From the IMG/VR virus record IMGVR_UViG_3300010885_001361, positions 1-29,221 of that record: 29,221 nucleotides of DNA. One strand, written 5' to 3'. The stretch comes from a virus. A program made the position numbers and the translations under genes. Of this stretch, positions 1 to 9,841 are shown in pieces (the stretch's first letter is position 1; each line of letters starts with the position of its first letter). A model generated the notes under the pieces. It made no database searches, was not told the DNA's origin, and saw only the letters and a program-made list of their open reading frames with translations.

Positions 1-948
1 AAATCTATCCAAGCACCTATTGCTATTCCACAAGATGTGCAAGAGTTAGCCCTTGGTCCTGATTCAATTATGCGTTCTTCTAACCCACAAGGTATTCGCC
101 GTGTTCCTTTGGAACTACCACCTGGAGTCTTTACTGAGTCCGGTGTCCTAGAACGTGAACTACGTCTTGGTTCTCGTTATCCTGAATCTCGTTCAGGTAA
201 CATTGACGCATCTGTTGTAACAGGACGTGGTGTACAAGCACTACAGGCTGGATTTGATACACAGATCAAGGCAGCACAAGCACAATTTGCTCGTTTGTTT
301 ACAGACCTAGTATCTCTTTGCTTTGAGATTGACGAAAGAGTCTTTGGTTCTATGACCAAGGAGATTCGTGGCGTTGATGACGGTACTCCATACTCAATGA
401 AGTACATCCCATCACGTGACATCAAGGGTGAGTACGGCGTAGATGTACGTTACGGCATTATGTCTGGTATGGATCCTAACCGTGCCATCATTGCATTGCT
501 TCAGATGCGTTCAGATAAGCTCGTATCACGTGACTACGTGCGTCGTGAGATCCCTATGGAACTTAACGTCACACAGGAGGAACAACGTGTTGATATTGAA
601 GAGATGCGTGACTCTTTGCGTGTTGCTGTTGCACAGTATGCACAGGCAATCCCAGCTCTCGCGGCGCAAGGACAAGATCCAAGTGAAATCGTTAACCGTA
701 TCGCAGGTGTTATCCAGGGTCGTCAAAAAGGACTCTCACTAGAGTCTGTTATTGAAAAGGTCTTCGCACCTGTTCCACAACCAGCACCAATGCCTGGTGC
801 AGAACAAATGATTCCAGCAGCAGGTGCGGCCACCGCTCCTGCCTCGCAGCTACCTCCACAAGAACAAGCTGGTATGGCCCCTGCTGCTGGTCCAACTCAA
901 CGTCCAGACATTGCAGGTTTACTTGCATCCATCACAGGCGCAGCATAG
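1..948 (+). CDS. Phage portal protein, C-terminal part (5' end outside window)
   Basis: The frame is open from base 1, so the gene starts upstream; 315 residues are visible. It most resembles the C-terminal half of an actinophage portal protein, the dodecameric ring at the DNA-packaging vertex. The long helical stretch after GRGVQALQAGFDTQ, the mixed alpha/beta core and the Pro/Ala/Gln-rich tail (about the last 60 residues) fit that family. Its place at the head of the virion block, before scaffold and capsid genes, agrees. A terminase large subunit would be expected just upstream but is not in the window. The assignment rests on family resemblance and synteny, not on a catalytic motif. Confidence 0.7.
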   Translation, partial: KSIQAPIAIPQDVQELALGPDSIMRSSNPQGIRRVPLELPPGVFTESGVLERELRLGSRYPESRSGNIDASVVTGRGVQALQAGFDTQIKAAQAQFARLFTDLVSLCFEIDERVFGSMTKEIRGVDDGTPYSMKYIPSRDIKGEYGVDVRYGIMSGMDPNRAIIALLQMRSDKLVSRDYVRREIPMELNVTQEEQRVDIEEMRDSLRVAVAQYAQAIPALAAQGQDPSEIVNRIAGVIQGRQKGLSLESVIEKVFAPVPQPAPMPGAEQMIPAAGAATAPASQLPPQEQAGMAPAAGPTQRPDIAGLLASITGAA

Positions 949-961
949 GAGGAGGTGTAAA

Positions 962-1108
962 ATGAAAAAAGGAACATTCGCAAAGGCAATTATGGCTAAG
1001 GTCGTAGAAGGCAAGCGAGATACTTCAAAGCCAGCAGGTCCAGGCAAGGTATCTTTCGGTATGACTCCAGCAGGCCGTAAGGGTAAGTCAGTTAAAAAGG
1101 GTAAGTAA
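962..1108 (+). CDS. Small Lys-rich protein (48 aa), unknown function
   Basis: The ATG at 962 follows a strong AGGAGG-type ribosome site 7 to 8 bp upstream, so this start is preferred over an in-frame ATG inside the portal gene. The product is strongly basic, with about a quarter Lys, starts MKKGTFAKAIM and ends GKSVKKGK, and has no membrane segment. It resembles the other tiny basic proteins at 11591-12380. A DNA- or capsid-associated role is possible but is inference only. Confidence 0.7.
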   Translation: MKKGTFAKAIMAKVVEGKRDTSKPAGPGKVSFGMTPAGRKGKSVKKGK

Positions 1109-1132
1109 TAATTCAAATGAGAGGCGTATTGG

Positions 1133-1354
1133 ATGAGAAATGAAGAAGAGTTTATACCTCGTCCAGTACGTCGCTCTGATTTTGGAGTGATCTTTGCAGG
1201 CTTGGTACACAACCTAGCCTCAGCATTCCATTCATTTACAGAAGAGATATTAGAAATTTCTATCTATCACGCTAATCAAAAGACAAAAACAATGCAGGCT
1301 TGGGAAGATATGAGCCAAGACCTAGAGAAAATTCAGGAGGAAACAGATGGCTAG
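1133..1354 (+). CDS. Hypothetical protein (73 aa) in virion operon
   Basis: A short ORF with normal composition: a charged N-terminus (MRNEEEF), a hydrophobic middle (about residues 18-32) and an acidic, probably helical C-terminus rich in Glu and Gln. It overlaps the next gene by 8 bp, as is usual in this operon, which supports translation. I recognise no family. The position between portal and large virion genes suggests a virion or assembly role, but nothing in the sequence proves it. Confidence 0.6.
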   Translation: MRNEEEFIPRPVRRSDFGVIFAGLVHNLASAFHSFTEEILEISIYHANQKTKTMQAWEDMSQDLEKIQEETDG

Positions 1355-1736
1355 AGGTCCACTCGCCGGTGCTTCAGGTCCTGGTAAGTTTTCAAAGCGA
1401 ACAGATTTACCTTCTGCCTATTATGGTGAAGGTGTAGAAACAGCAGCTATTAAATCAGGTGCGCCACTGGCAACCACTCCAGATGTGCGCCCATCACAAG
1501 CTCCAGCAGTACCTGCACCAGAGGCAGTCACACCATTATTTGCACCAACCCAACGTCCAGAAGAACCTATCACCACAGGTATTGACCGTGGTGCAGGACC
1601 TGGTTCATCAGTATTGGCTATGCAGTCACAGTTTGCTACACGTAAACTCTCTGACATCTTAGCTGAGATGATTCCATACGATAACACTGGAGAAATTGCT
1701 ATTCTTTATCAGAACGCACTAGCGCGAGGTAACTAA
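1347..1736 (+). CDS. Hypothetical Pro/Ala-rich virion-operon protein (129 aa)
   Basis: The start has a good AGGAGG site (CAGGAGGAAACAG then ATG). The N-terminal 90 residues are Gly, Pro and Ala rich and probably disordered (PSQAPAVPAPEAV). The last 35 residues look like a compact helical segment (ATRKLSDILAEMIPYDNTGE). The stop codon overlaps the ATG of the next gene as TAATG. Comparable disordered small proteins sit between portal and internal-protein genes in some actinophages. Function unknown. Confidence 0.65.
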   Translation: MARGPLAGASGPGKFSKRTDLPSAYYGEGVETAAIKSGAPLATTPDVRPSQAPAVPAPEAVTPLFAPTQRPEEPITTGIDRGAGPGSSVLAMQSQFATRKLSDILAEMIPYDNTGEIAILYQNALARGN

Positions 1737-4700
1737 TGGCTGATAATCTTTCATCAGCAGCCTATGCAGCTAAGTTAGCAGCAGAAGATAAGAAGAAACT
1801 TGATGCATTTAACAAGTCTCTTAAAGCTCACAAAGAACTTACTAATCTTCCACCTGATCTTGCACAAAAGCAGTACGCTAAGTATACACCTGCACAGCAA
1901 GCATCACTTAAACAGCAGTATGGCAACGAAGATCCAGTGCAAAAGCCAGACCAAGGTTGGTTATCTACCACTTGGAACTATACAGGCGGTGCAGTTTTAG
2001 GTGGACTTAAGGAAGTTGGCAAGGATGTCCTTGGTGGACTCCAGAACGTATCTGATTTCTCTACACGTTTGTACCGTACTGTTGCTATTGCAGGCGATCA
2101 AGGTGTAGATCTTAACCAGGCTTGGGATATCGCCAACGATAAAGGCGATAAGGTCTTTAGTCCAGGACGTATTGACCGTGCCAAAGAACTCTTTGACCCA
2201 AATGCTGTAATTGTTGCTATGCGTATTGCAGCAGGTGAAGACCAAGGTAAGATTCTTAAGGAATCAACACCTGAGCAGGTTAAGTATCTTAAACTCTATG
2301 ACAAAAAACAGGGTACACAAGAAGAACAAGACCTGTTTCAAGACACACTTGATGCTGTTCAAGCAGCCAAGTACTCACCTGGTCGTTTTGTAGCCAACTT
2401 AATTACTCCTGAAAAGTATGAAGGTTCTGGATTCTTTTACAAGTTAGTCTCTGGTGCTACCGATGCAATCTTTCGTCTTGCTGCAGACCCACTTATCGTT
2501 GCTGGTAAGGCTAAGAAGTTATACGATCTAAGTAAGTACTCTGTAGAAGTTATTGCAGGTAGTGCTGCTCGTGATGGAGTAGCCTTTGCAAACTACTTTG
2601 ACCAACCAAAGACTGCTAATTTCTGGAATGACTACGGCTCAAAGCTCAAGGCATACCGTGATGCAGATAAAGCACAGAACACAGTAGAGAAAACACGTCT
2701 CATTGAAGAGATGAAGATACTTGCACCTGAGTTTGGGCCTGCGGTTATTCAAACATTTAACAAAGCAGATGAGCCAATTCAAGATGTGCTCACAGCTAAG
2801 GCTTTCTTTTCTAATGCAAAGCAAATGGATGAGATGATTAAGGGTGCAGGTGGTCGTCGCCGCATCATTGCGCCTCGTATGACAGAGGCTCGCAAACTAC
2901 GTGTTGCATCTTTGACTCAAGTTAACAAAGTATTTAACATTGACAAAGTTGGACCAACTTTAGTTAACGCAGCATTCTTTGGTGAAGATGCAACAGATGC
3001 TGGTATCTACAAAGCTGTAACAGAAGGTAAAGAGGAGATTGTACAATCTCTCAATGCACTCAATAAGACCAAGAAGGTCGGAGTTGCACGCTTCTCAACA
3101 GCAGATATCAATGTCCGAATTGACCGTTTTAAGCAACGCTTTGCTATTGCACCGATGTTTAGAGACAATGAATTTGATTTACTAGATCCTAACGCTGCAG
3201 AATATATGTACCGACTTGCTCGCTTAGTATTTCCACAACGTGAATCTAAGTTAGTAGCAGAAACCTTCCGTGGTATGGAAGATCTAGGACAGCGTAAAGA
3301 ATTTTACTATGGACTTATGGATAACATTACAGATATCCGTGGCATCAATACAACTGAGCCTACACAAAAAGCTGGGCGACTTATAGCAGGCAAAGGTAAG
3401 TCTAAGTTTGATAACACTGGCGAAGAACTAGATGAAGTCGGTGCGTTTGCTACAGACTTTAACAGCAAAGTAACAGTACCTACTCTAGTAGACATTGACC
3501 GTTTAACTGCTCGTAGCACTATTGGTCAGAAGTTACTAGGACCAGTTGCTAACAGTGAGTTTCTTGAGAAGATCGTAGGCGGTTGGTCTTTCCTAACCCT
3601 TGCTGGACCACGTTATGCTATCCGTAACTCAATTGAAGATTTAATGGTCAACCTTGCTATTGGTGAGTCTCCTTGGGGACTTGTTGCTAGCCGTCGTTTA
3701 ACTACACGTGTATTAACATCACTGCAAGAAGCAGGTAAAGCAGGAGGCTTTGAGGCATTAGCCAATAGCCCACTTGGTTTTGTTATGCGTCTTGTTAACA
3801 AAGAAGAAGCATTACGTTACCAAGATGAAATTAAGAAACTTGATGATGTCTTAGTACGCAACAAGGCTGAGATCAAAGACCTTCGTAAGATTATTGAAGA
3901 GTCAACAGATGAAGCAACTATTACTGCTGCTCGTAACAAGATTGCTAAACTTCGCAAAGAGACAGATGTAGATGTAGTCCGTAAAACTCGTGAGATTATG
4001 GCAGGTGCTTTGACTCAGGGACGTGTTAACAACTTCTTAAAGTCACAAGGTCGCAAGCCTTTGAACGAAGAGGCTGTAGAATTTCTTACAGAACAGATTG
4101 TCTATGGAGACTTAGAGAACTTACTATCTGTTATCTCAGAAGGCGGCTTTAACTTTGCTACCGGTGGAGACTTTTTGACTAACGCAGTCAACTTTACTAA
4201 ACTGCATAAGGTTCGCTCAGCAGAACTACGCATCACAGGACCTAAGCAAAGGTATACTCGTGCTCAAGGAATAACTGGATTTAAGTCTATTGGTCTGACT
4301 AATACAGATGAATCATCTTTAGTTGCTTTGCTTCTACGTATCTCATACGTATCTAACGATGAACTAGGTGCTTTAGCTGTAGCCAACCTTGATAGACCAG
4401 ATGTAGCAATTGCTGCTATCCGTGACTATCTACGTAAGAACCCTAAGATCGTTGATGACTCAATCTTTAAGGCTAAAAACATTAGCGTTGATGAACACGC
4501 ACGTATTGTCTATAAACGTACTCGTAAAGTATTTGAAACACGTCGTGTAGATGCCAATGGTGTCAAAGAACTTAATAGAGACCTTCTTGAAAAGGTACGT
4601 ACAGTTGATGATAACGGCGAATACGTCGTATCTGGTAGAATCTCTTTAGATGATTTGTACTCACAAAGTGATATGAATTTACCAGAGTCTGTAATTGGAC

Positions 4701-6589
4701 CACAACTTGTACCAGTAACAGATAGCGGAAATATCACAGCATCCTTTATGGAAAATGGATGGCGCTGGTTAGGTATGGCTAACGCACGTATCTCACGTCA
4801 ACCTATTGTTATCTCTGAGATGCTAGACATCCGCAAGTCAATGCGTAAAACAGGCTTTGAAGACGCTTGGATTGCTTCATATACCAAGGGCATTAACCCT
4901 GCAGAGCAAGGACTAATTGACCAAGCAAAAGAACTTGCCAAGCGCGATCTAGCAACTGTTGTTGAAGAGCGTGCTATTGGACAGACATTGGCTTACATTG
5001 ATAATCCTTTGATCCGTTCACAGATGTCTTTCTCAATTCGTAACTTTGCTCGCTTCTATCGTGCAACTGAAGACTTCTACCGTCGTGTTGGTCGTGCGGT
5101 AACGTACAACCCAGAGTCAATTGCAGTAGCTGCACTGACATATGAAGGTATCAGCCACTCAGGTTTCATCCAAGAAGATGACCAAGGCGAGAAGTACTTT
5201 ATCTATCCAGGTATTGCACCTGTCTATAATGCATATCAGAAGATGCTAGATACAATAGGTATTGGCAGTGAGTTCAAAGCACCATTTCCAATTCAATTCG
5301 GTGCTCAACTCAAAATGCTTACACCATCTTTGAACCCAGATTCATTGGTTCCTACATTTGCAGGACCAGTTGCCGGTGTCTCAATTAAAACACTTGAGAA
5401 CATTGTCAATATCTGGAGTCCAGGGGCTGCAGATACCATCACTCGCCTTACATTAGGTAAGTACGCAGTAGATCAACCTATGGTTTCGTCATTCTTACCA
5501 GCACACGTTAACCGTATCTTGGCTGTTATGGACCGTGATGAGCGTAACTCACAGTACGCATCAGCGCACCGCAAGGCAGTTACCTACCTTGAGGCTGCAG
5601 GTCACGGTATCCCTAAAGTCTACGATGAAAATAACAACCTGATTCCACCTACTGCTCAGCAGTTAGAGGAATACCGTTTAATGATTAAGAACACAACTCT
5701 TAACATTTTAGGTATGCGCTTTATATTTGGTTTTTTAGCACCTGCATCTCCACAAGTTCAGCTTAAGTCAGATATGGCTGAGTGGGTACGCGATAATGGT
5801 CGCGCTAACTTCAAGCAACTATGGAGTGACTTGAAGGATGAGTACGGTGCAGACTACGACGCAGCAATGAAGCGCTGGGTAGAACTTTATCCTAACCAGA
5901 TTGCCTTTACTATCCCAGAGTCAGAGCGTTCAACTGTTGCATCCTTTGGATATGCAGAAGAGGCTGGCTTATTCGTTGACCAGAACCAAGAACTCTTTAA
6001 GCAATACCCAGAAGGTGCAACCTTCTTGATCCCTCACAAGGGTGGATTCTCTTGGGATGCTTACAAGACTATGACAGATATGGGTCTTCGTAAGAACCAG
6101 CGAGTAGAAGACCACCTTCGTAAGATTCAAACATCAGCTGATTTGCAGTCATACTATGATCGCAAAAATGAATACGAAGCAAGCCTGAAGAACTCTGCTA
6201 CAGATTATGAACGCAGTCGCTTGCGTAAAGATTTCACAGCTTGGAAGACAGTATTCTTTGCAGGTCGTCCATTAGTTGCTGAAGAGCTAGCATCAGGTGG
6301 TCAGAAGAAGATTGAAACATACAATGCACTTAATGATCTTGAGTTTATGTTGTCTGACCCAGCAGCACGTTCTGCAAGCCCTAAGACATTTGATGCTCTT
6401 AAGGAAATGCTTAATACCTATCTTGAGTTCAAGTCAGAGAAAGAACGCTATGACCGCTTTGGTGGCTCACAGGTTCTTATTCAGAACGCTAAAGATAGAA
6501 CTATCGTAAAGTTGCGTGAACTATCACAGTTTAATGAGAACACATTAGCAGCATACGATTCACTATTTGGAAGTTTACTAGGAGACTAA
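1736..6589 (+). CDS. Very large virion-associated protein (1617 aa), candidate internal/ejection protein
   Basis: The largest gene of the window, starting in a TAATG overlap with the gene before. The product is mostly helical, with a Lys/Ala-rich N-terminus, a coiled-coil-like region around residues 690-755, and hydrophobic stretches near residues 615-645 and 1320-1340 that could touch membranes. I see no protease, lysozyme or polymerase motif. It lies between portal and scaffold, not after a tail-tube gene, so a siphovirus tape measure is unlikely by position. Together with the next two genes it could form an internal core ejected with the DNA, as in short-tailed phages. That role is inferred from size, position and composition. 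Confidence 0.6.
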   Translation: MADNLSSAAYAAKLAAEDKKKLDAFNKSLKAHKELTNLPPDLAQKQYAKYTPAQQASLKQQYGNEDPVQKPDQGWLSTTWNYTGGAVLGGLKEVGKDVLGGLQNVSDFSTRLYRTVAIAGDQGVDLNQAWDIANDKGDKVFSPGRIDRAKELFDPNAVIVAMRIAAGEDQGKILKESTPEQVKYLKLYDKKQGTQEEQDLFQDTLDAVQAAKYSPGRFVANLITPEKYEGSGFFYKLVSGATDAIFRLAADPLIVAGKAKKLYDLSKYSVEVIAGSAARDGVAFANYFDQPKTANFWNDYGSKLKAYRDADKAQNTVEKTRLIEEMKILAPEFGPAVIQTFNKADEPIQDVLTAKAFFSNAKQMDEMIKGAGGRRRIIAPRMTEARKLRVASLTQVNKVFNIDKVGPTLVNAAFFGEDATDAGIYKAVTEGKEEIVQSLNALNKTKKVGVARFSTADINVRIDRFKQRFAIAPMFRDNEFDLLDPNAAEYMYRLARLVFPQRESKLVAETFRGMEDLGQRKEFYYGLMDNITDIRGINTTEPTQKAGRLIAGKGKSKFDNTGEELDEVGAFATDFNSKVTVPTLVDIDRLTARSTIGQKLLGPVANSEFLEKIVGGWSFLTLAGPRYAIRNSIEDLMVNLAIGESPWGLVASRRLTTRVLTSLQEAGKAGGFEALANSPLGFVMRLVNKEEALRYQDEIKKLDDVLVRNKAEIKDLRKIIEESTDEATITAARNKIAKLRKETDVDVVRKTREIMAGALTQGRVNNFLKSQGRKPLNEEAVEFLTEQIVYGDLENLLSVISEGGFNFATGGDFLTNAVNFTKLHKVRSAELRITGPKQRYTRAQGITGFKSIGLTNTDESSLVALLLRISYVSNDELGALAVANLDRPDVAIAAIRDYLRKNPKIVDDSIFKAKNISVDEHARIVYKRTRKVFETRRVDANGVKELNRDLLEKVRTVDDNGEYVVSGRISLDDLYSQSDMNLPESVIGPQLVPVTDSGNITASFMENGWRWLGMANARISRQPIVISEMLDIRKSMRKTGFEDAWIASYTKGINPAEQGLIDQAKELAKRDLATVVEERAIGQTLAYIDNPLIRSQMSFSIRNFARFYRATEDFYRRVGRAVTYNPESIAVAALTYEGISHSGFIQEDDQGEKYFIYPGIAPVYNAYQKMLDTIGIGSEFKAPFPIQFGAQLKMLTPSLNPDSLVPTFAGPVAGVSIKTLENIVNIWSPGAADTITRLTLGKYAVDQPMVSSFLPAHVNRILAVMDRDERNSQYASAHRKAVTYLEAAGHGIPKVYDENNNLIPPTAQQLEEYRLMIKNTTLNILGMRFIFGFLAPASPQVQLKSDMAEWVRDNGRANFKQLWSDLKDEYGADYDAAMKRWVELYPNQIAFTIPESERSTVASFGYAEEAGLFVDQNQELFKQYPEGATFLIPHKGGFSWDAYKTMTDMGLRKNQRVEDHLRKIQTSADLQSYYDRKNEYEASLKNSATDYERSRLRKDFTAWKTVFFAGRPLVAEELASGGQKKIETYNALNDLEFMLSDPAARSASPKTFDALKEMLNTYLEFKSEKERYDRFGGSQVLIQNAKDRTIVKLRELSQFNENTLAAYDSLFGSLLGD

Positions 6590-6590
6590 A

Positions 6591-8036
6591 TTGGCTAAAT
6601 ACTCAGATGATGCTAAATACGTTAGCGCATTTAATCGCGGATTAAAAGCATCTAACGAAGCAAAGTTATTACTACAAGACCTTAACCGAGCCACTCCTGG
6701 AACAGCAAAGCACTCTCAATTAAAAGCCAAATATGACTCAATAAAGGCTGTAGCCGATAAGGCAGAGGCAGAGCGCCTTGCACGCAAGGCAGAGATTGAT
6801 AGTGCTGCTGCTAAAGAAAAGACAAAAAAAGAACAGTCAAAGAAAAAAGAATCTCTTAAAACAGAACTACCATTATTAGAGTATCAACTACAGGTTGCAA
6901 AGAATAAAGGTGATACTGCTGGCATTACAGCCGCTGAACTTGCCATCAATGCGGCTAAGGATAAAGCAGCAGGTATCAAACCCAAGACACCTGAACAAGT
7001 TGCCGCAGAAGAAGCAGGCGTAGAAACTGGAGCTGTTGGTCTTACGGACTTTCTTAAGAGCTCAGTTGGCAATGTAGAAAAGATTAAGAAGTTACAGCAA
7101 GCACTTAAGAACGCTGGCACTTATGATGGGCCAGTTAATGGAATTGGAAACTGGGATATTTTACTTCCTGCTGCTGAAAAAGCAGAAGAGAAGTTAGATC
7201 GTTACGCCAGCCTAGGTATTACATTTACTGACAGATATGATGGCTACTCTCGTCTTGCATCAGCCAAGGGTGGAGATGGACTAGGAACTGGTGGTCCATC
7301 AGTTACCCAGTATCCTGCTATATCTAGCGAGACAGATGCGTTAGCAACTATCAATGCAGTATTTAACGCTGAACTAGGGCGCGATGCTACGCCTAGCGAG
7401 TTCAAAGTACTTGCTCCTAAGTTAATGGCAGCACAGAAAAAGAACCCTTCAACTCAAACAGTTAGAACTGTTAACGGTAAGAAGATAGTTGAAACTCTTA
7501 CAGGTTTAGATCCTAAGCAGTTCCTTGTCACTGAGATTCAAAAGAATCCTGCTACCAAGGCAGAGATTGCTATGCGCCTTAAGTCTGCTCAGTCTCTTAC
7601 TCGTCAGAATCTTGAAAAGACTGCCCGTGCTAATGGTTTAGATCTTAACAAGAACTTTGGTTCAGTTGTAGATACCTGGATTAAGCGCGTAGATAACGGC
7701 GAGAACATTGAGATATTCGATAACCTTATCCGTAACACAGCAAAGATTGGCCTACCAGAGAAGGTATCTAAACTCCTTGATGGAGGAGTGGATCTAGAGA
7801 CTGTCTATTCACCATACAAGCGATTGATGGCATCAACGCTAGAGGTTGCTTCAGATAGCATCTCACTAGATGATGCAACACTTCGTATGGCTATTGGCCC
7901 AGACAAAGAGATGTCATTATATGATTTCCAGCGTTCATTGCGTAAAGATCCACGCTGGCAGTACACAGACCAAGCACGTCAGAGTGTGTCAGAGGCAGCA
8001 TTAGGAGTCCTTCGTGACTTCGGATTCACGGGGTAG
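6591..8036 (+). CDS. Virion-associated protein (481 aa) with possible peptidoglycan-binding segment
   Basis: The start is TTG at 6591, one base after the previous stop, with AGGAG about 6 bp upstream; no ATG competes nearby. Residues 60-130 are highly charged, Lys/Glu/Ala-rich and probably helical. Around residues 160-205 the run KIKKLQQALKNAG followed by YDGPVNG resembles the first helix and loop of PG_binding_1 domains (LQ..L...GYY.GPVDG), though the rest of that fold is not obvious. The remainder is helical. By position it is a partner of the 1617-aa protein and could help the ejected complex contact the cell wall. The domain match is by eye and tentative. Confidence 0.6.
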   Translation: MAKYSDDAKYVSAFNRGLKASNEAKLLLQDLNRATPGTAKHSQLKAKYDSIKAVADKAEAERLARKAEIDSAAAKEKTKKEQSKKKESLKTELPLLEYQLQVAKNKGDTAGITAAELAINAAKDKAAGIKPKTPEQVAAEEAGVETGAVGLTDFLKSSVGNVEKIKKLQQALKNAGTYDGPVNGIGNWDILLPAAEKAEEKLDRYASLGITFTDRYDGYSRLASAKGGDGLGTGGPSVTQYPAISSETDALATINAVFNAELGRDATPSEFKVLAPKLMAAQKKNPSTQTVRTVNGKKIVETLTGLDPKQFLVTEIQKNPATKAEIAMRLKSAQSLTRQNLEKTARANGLDLNKNFGSVVDTWIKRVDNGENIEIFDNLIRNTAKIGLPEKVSKLLDGGVDLETVYSPYKRLMASTLEVASDSISLDDATLRMAIGPDKEMSLYDFQRSLRKDPRWQYTDQARQSVSEAALGVLRDFGFTG

Positions 8037-8039
8037 AAG

Positions 8040-9209
8040 ATGGCACAGACAGCAGCACAAAAGAAAGCAGCAATAGCCAAAGCTGCAGCGGCTAAAAAAG
8101 AAAAAGCATACATTGATTCTTTTAGCAACCCTATTACTAGTCAATACGATACACGCATTGCTCAAAATATGGGTGTTTCTCCAGCAATTTCTGAAACTAG
8201 ACCTAATGAAGTTCCAACTACTCCAGCACCAGTAGTACCAACAACTAAAGCACCTATTACCAAGTACACAGCATCAGATGGAACAGAATTTACTGACCTT
8301 GCTACTTATGAAAAGTATCAGGCATTGCTTGGCGATAAGGAAGATATTGCTTCAACCAAGAAGCGTGCAGGAGAATCTGCCTATGCTTTGCTTTATGCAG
8401 AATTTGCACAGTATGGACTTGGTGCATTAGTAGAACCTCTACAGTCTTACATCCAAGATGGTTTATCTTCAGCAGAGTTTACACTTCGTTTGCGTGAAAC
8501 TGCAGCTTACAAAAAGCGTTTTGCTGCTAACGCTCAGCGTGTAGCAAAAGGACTTACTGCCTTATCTGAGGCTGAGTACATTGGTCTTGAGGACCAGTAC
8601 CAAAACATTATGCGTAACTATGGACTGCCTGCTTCATACTATGAAAAGGGAGATCTAGGAGTACAAGTAGGATTTGAAAAGTTCTTGGCAAATGATGTAT
8701 CTGCAGCAGAGTTAGAAGACCGCGTTGTCACAGCACAAAAGCGTGTCATCAATGCTAACCCAGAGGTTGCAAACGCGCTTAAGCAGTTCTACCCAGATAT
8801 CACTAATGGTGACATCTTGGCCTATACACTAGATCCAACACAGGGACTTGAGGCTATCAAGCGCAAGGTAACTGCAGCTGAGATTGGTGGTGCTGCTATG
8901 GCTCAAGGACTAGGAACCAGCGCCTCTCGTGCTGAAGAGTTAGCAAGTTACGGCGTTACTAAGCAGCAAGCCCAGCAGGGATTTGAGATTGTGGCACAGG
9001 CTGCACCACGTGGTGGACAACTAGCAGCAATCTACGGACAGGACCCATACACGCAAGCAACTTCAGAGAGTGAAGTCTTTTCATTAGGTGGATCTGCAGA
9101 GGCTAGAAAAAAGCGTGAGAAGATTTCTGGACTAGAAAAGGCCACCTTCGGTGGTCAATCTGGTCTAACACAAGGCGCACTATCACGAGATAGAGCTGGC
9201 GCTTACTAA
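8040..9209 (+). CDS. Virion-associated helical protein (389 aa), unknown function
   Basis: Starts with ATG 3 bp after the previous stop. The N-terminus is Ala/Lys-rich, followed by a Pro/Thr linker (PTTPAPVVPTTKAP, about residues 60-74), then a long helical body rich in Ala, Glu and Gln. The C-terminus is basic and Gly-rich and ends in DRAGAY. I find no enzymatic motif. It is the last of three large genes between portal and scaffold and is probably an internal or ejection-type virion component. Confidence 0.6.
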   Translation: MAQTAAQKKAAIAKAAAAKKEKAYIDSFSNPITSQYDTRIAQNMGVSPAISETRPNEVPTTPAPVVPTTKAPITKYTASDGTEFTDLATYEKYQALLGDKEDIASTKKRAGESAYALLYAEFAQYGLGALVEPLQSYIQDGLSSAEFTLRLRETAAYKKRFAANAQRVAKGLTALSEAEYIGLEDQYQNIMRNYGLPASYYEKGDLGVQVGFEKFLANDVSAAELEDRVVTAQKRVINANPEVANALKQFYPDITNGDILAYTLDPTQGLEAIKRKVTAAEIGGAAMAQGLGTSASRAEELASYGVTKQQAQQGFEIVAQAAPRGGQLAAIYGQDPYTQATSESEVFSLGGSAEARKKREKISGLEKATFGGQSGLTQGALSRDRAGAY

Positions 9210-9222
9210 CAAACAAAGCCTG

Positions 9223-9246
9223 CCATTGGAACGACTGGCCCAATGG
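9223..9246 (+). other. Perfect 7-bp inverted repeat (hairpin) before the scaffold gene
   Basis: CCATTGG at 9223-9229 is matched exactly by CCAATGG at 9240-9246, with a 10-base loop. It starts 13 bases after the stop of the 389-aa gene and lies in the 127-bp gap (9210-9336) before the scaffold gene. No T-run follows, so it is not a classical terminator. It could be an mRNA-processing or stabilising hairpin that separates expression of the capsid genes. The same gap holds ATATGAG twice (9275-9281, 9295-9301); I see no convincing promoter. Confidence 0.45.
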
Positions 9247-9336
9247 AGTGATAACAAGACCAGTAGTAGAAGCCATATGAGAAACCCCAAACTTATATGA
9301 GGTCTGCGCTAACAACTAATAGGGAGAAGGACCACT

Positions 9337-9804
9337 ATGTCCAATTACGACTACGAGGACGACGACTCAGATCTAAACGATTTGGGTAATGATCTCGTCA
9401 AACAACTGCGTAAAACAAATAAGCAAAAGGAAAAGGAACTAGCCGATCTAAAGGCACAGTTTGAAACCTTATCTAAAGCGCAAAGAGAACGAACAATCAA
9501 AGATGCCCTCGAACGTCGCGGGGTAAATCAGAAAATTGCTGCATTTATCCCACAGGATATAGACCCAACTGAAGAGTCTGTATCTAACTGGTTGACAACC
9601 TATGCCGATGTATTCGGACTAGAACTTGCTCAACCAAACCAGACGCCTAATGTAGATCCAGCTCAAGCTGCTGCATATCAGAAGATGACCAATACCGTTG
9701 ACCAAGCTGCAGCACCTGCACCTACGGAAGATGTAATGCGTCGTCTAATGAATGCACACAGCAAAGAAGAGCTAGATGAAGTCATTAGGACATCTGGACT
9801 CTAA
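9337..9804 (+). CDS. Capsid scaffolding protein (155 aa)
   Basis: A short acidic protein directly upstream of the major capsid gene. It has an Asp-rich start (YDYEDDDSD), a coiled-coil-prone helix at residues 20-55 (KQKEKELADLKAQFETL), an Ala/Pro/Gln-rich linker and a helical C-terminus (MRRLMNAHSKEELDEVI). This size, charge pattern and position are typical of scaffolds that organise procapsid assembly and are then removed. The ribosome site is GGGAGAAGG. No protease domain is visible, so it is not a fused maturation protease. Confidence 0.75.
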   Translation: MSNYDYEDDDSDLNDLGNDLVKQLRKTNKQKEKELADLKAQFETLSKAQRERTIKDALERRGVNQKIAAFIPQDIDPTEESVSNWLTTYADVFGLELAQPNQTPNVDPAQAAAYQKMTNTVDQAAAPAPTEDVMRRLMNAHSKEELDEVIRTSGL

Positions 9805-9841
9805 CATCCGATCCTAACAAAAACGAAAGGAAGGTGAAGAA

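Noticed and set aside
443-742. + strand ORF of 99 aa inside the portal gene
   Set aside because: Composition is unlike its neighbours, and the portal frame is continuous and conserved-looking.
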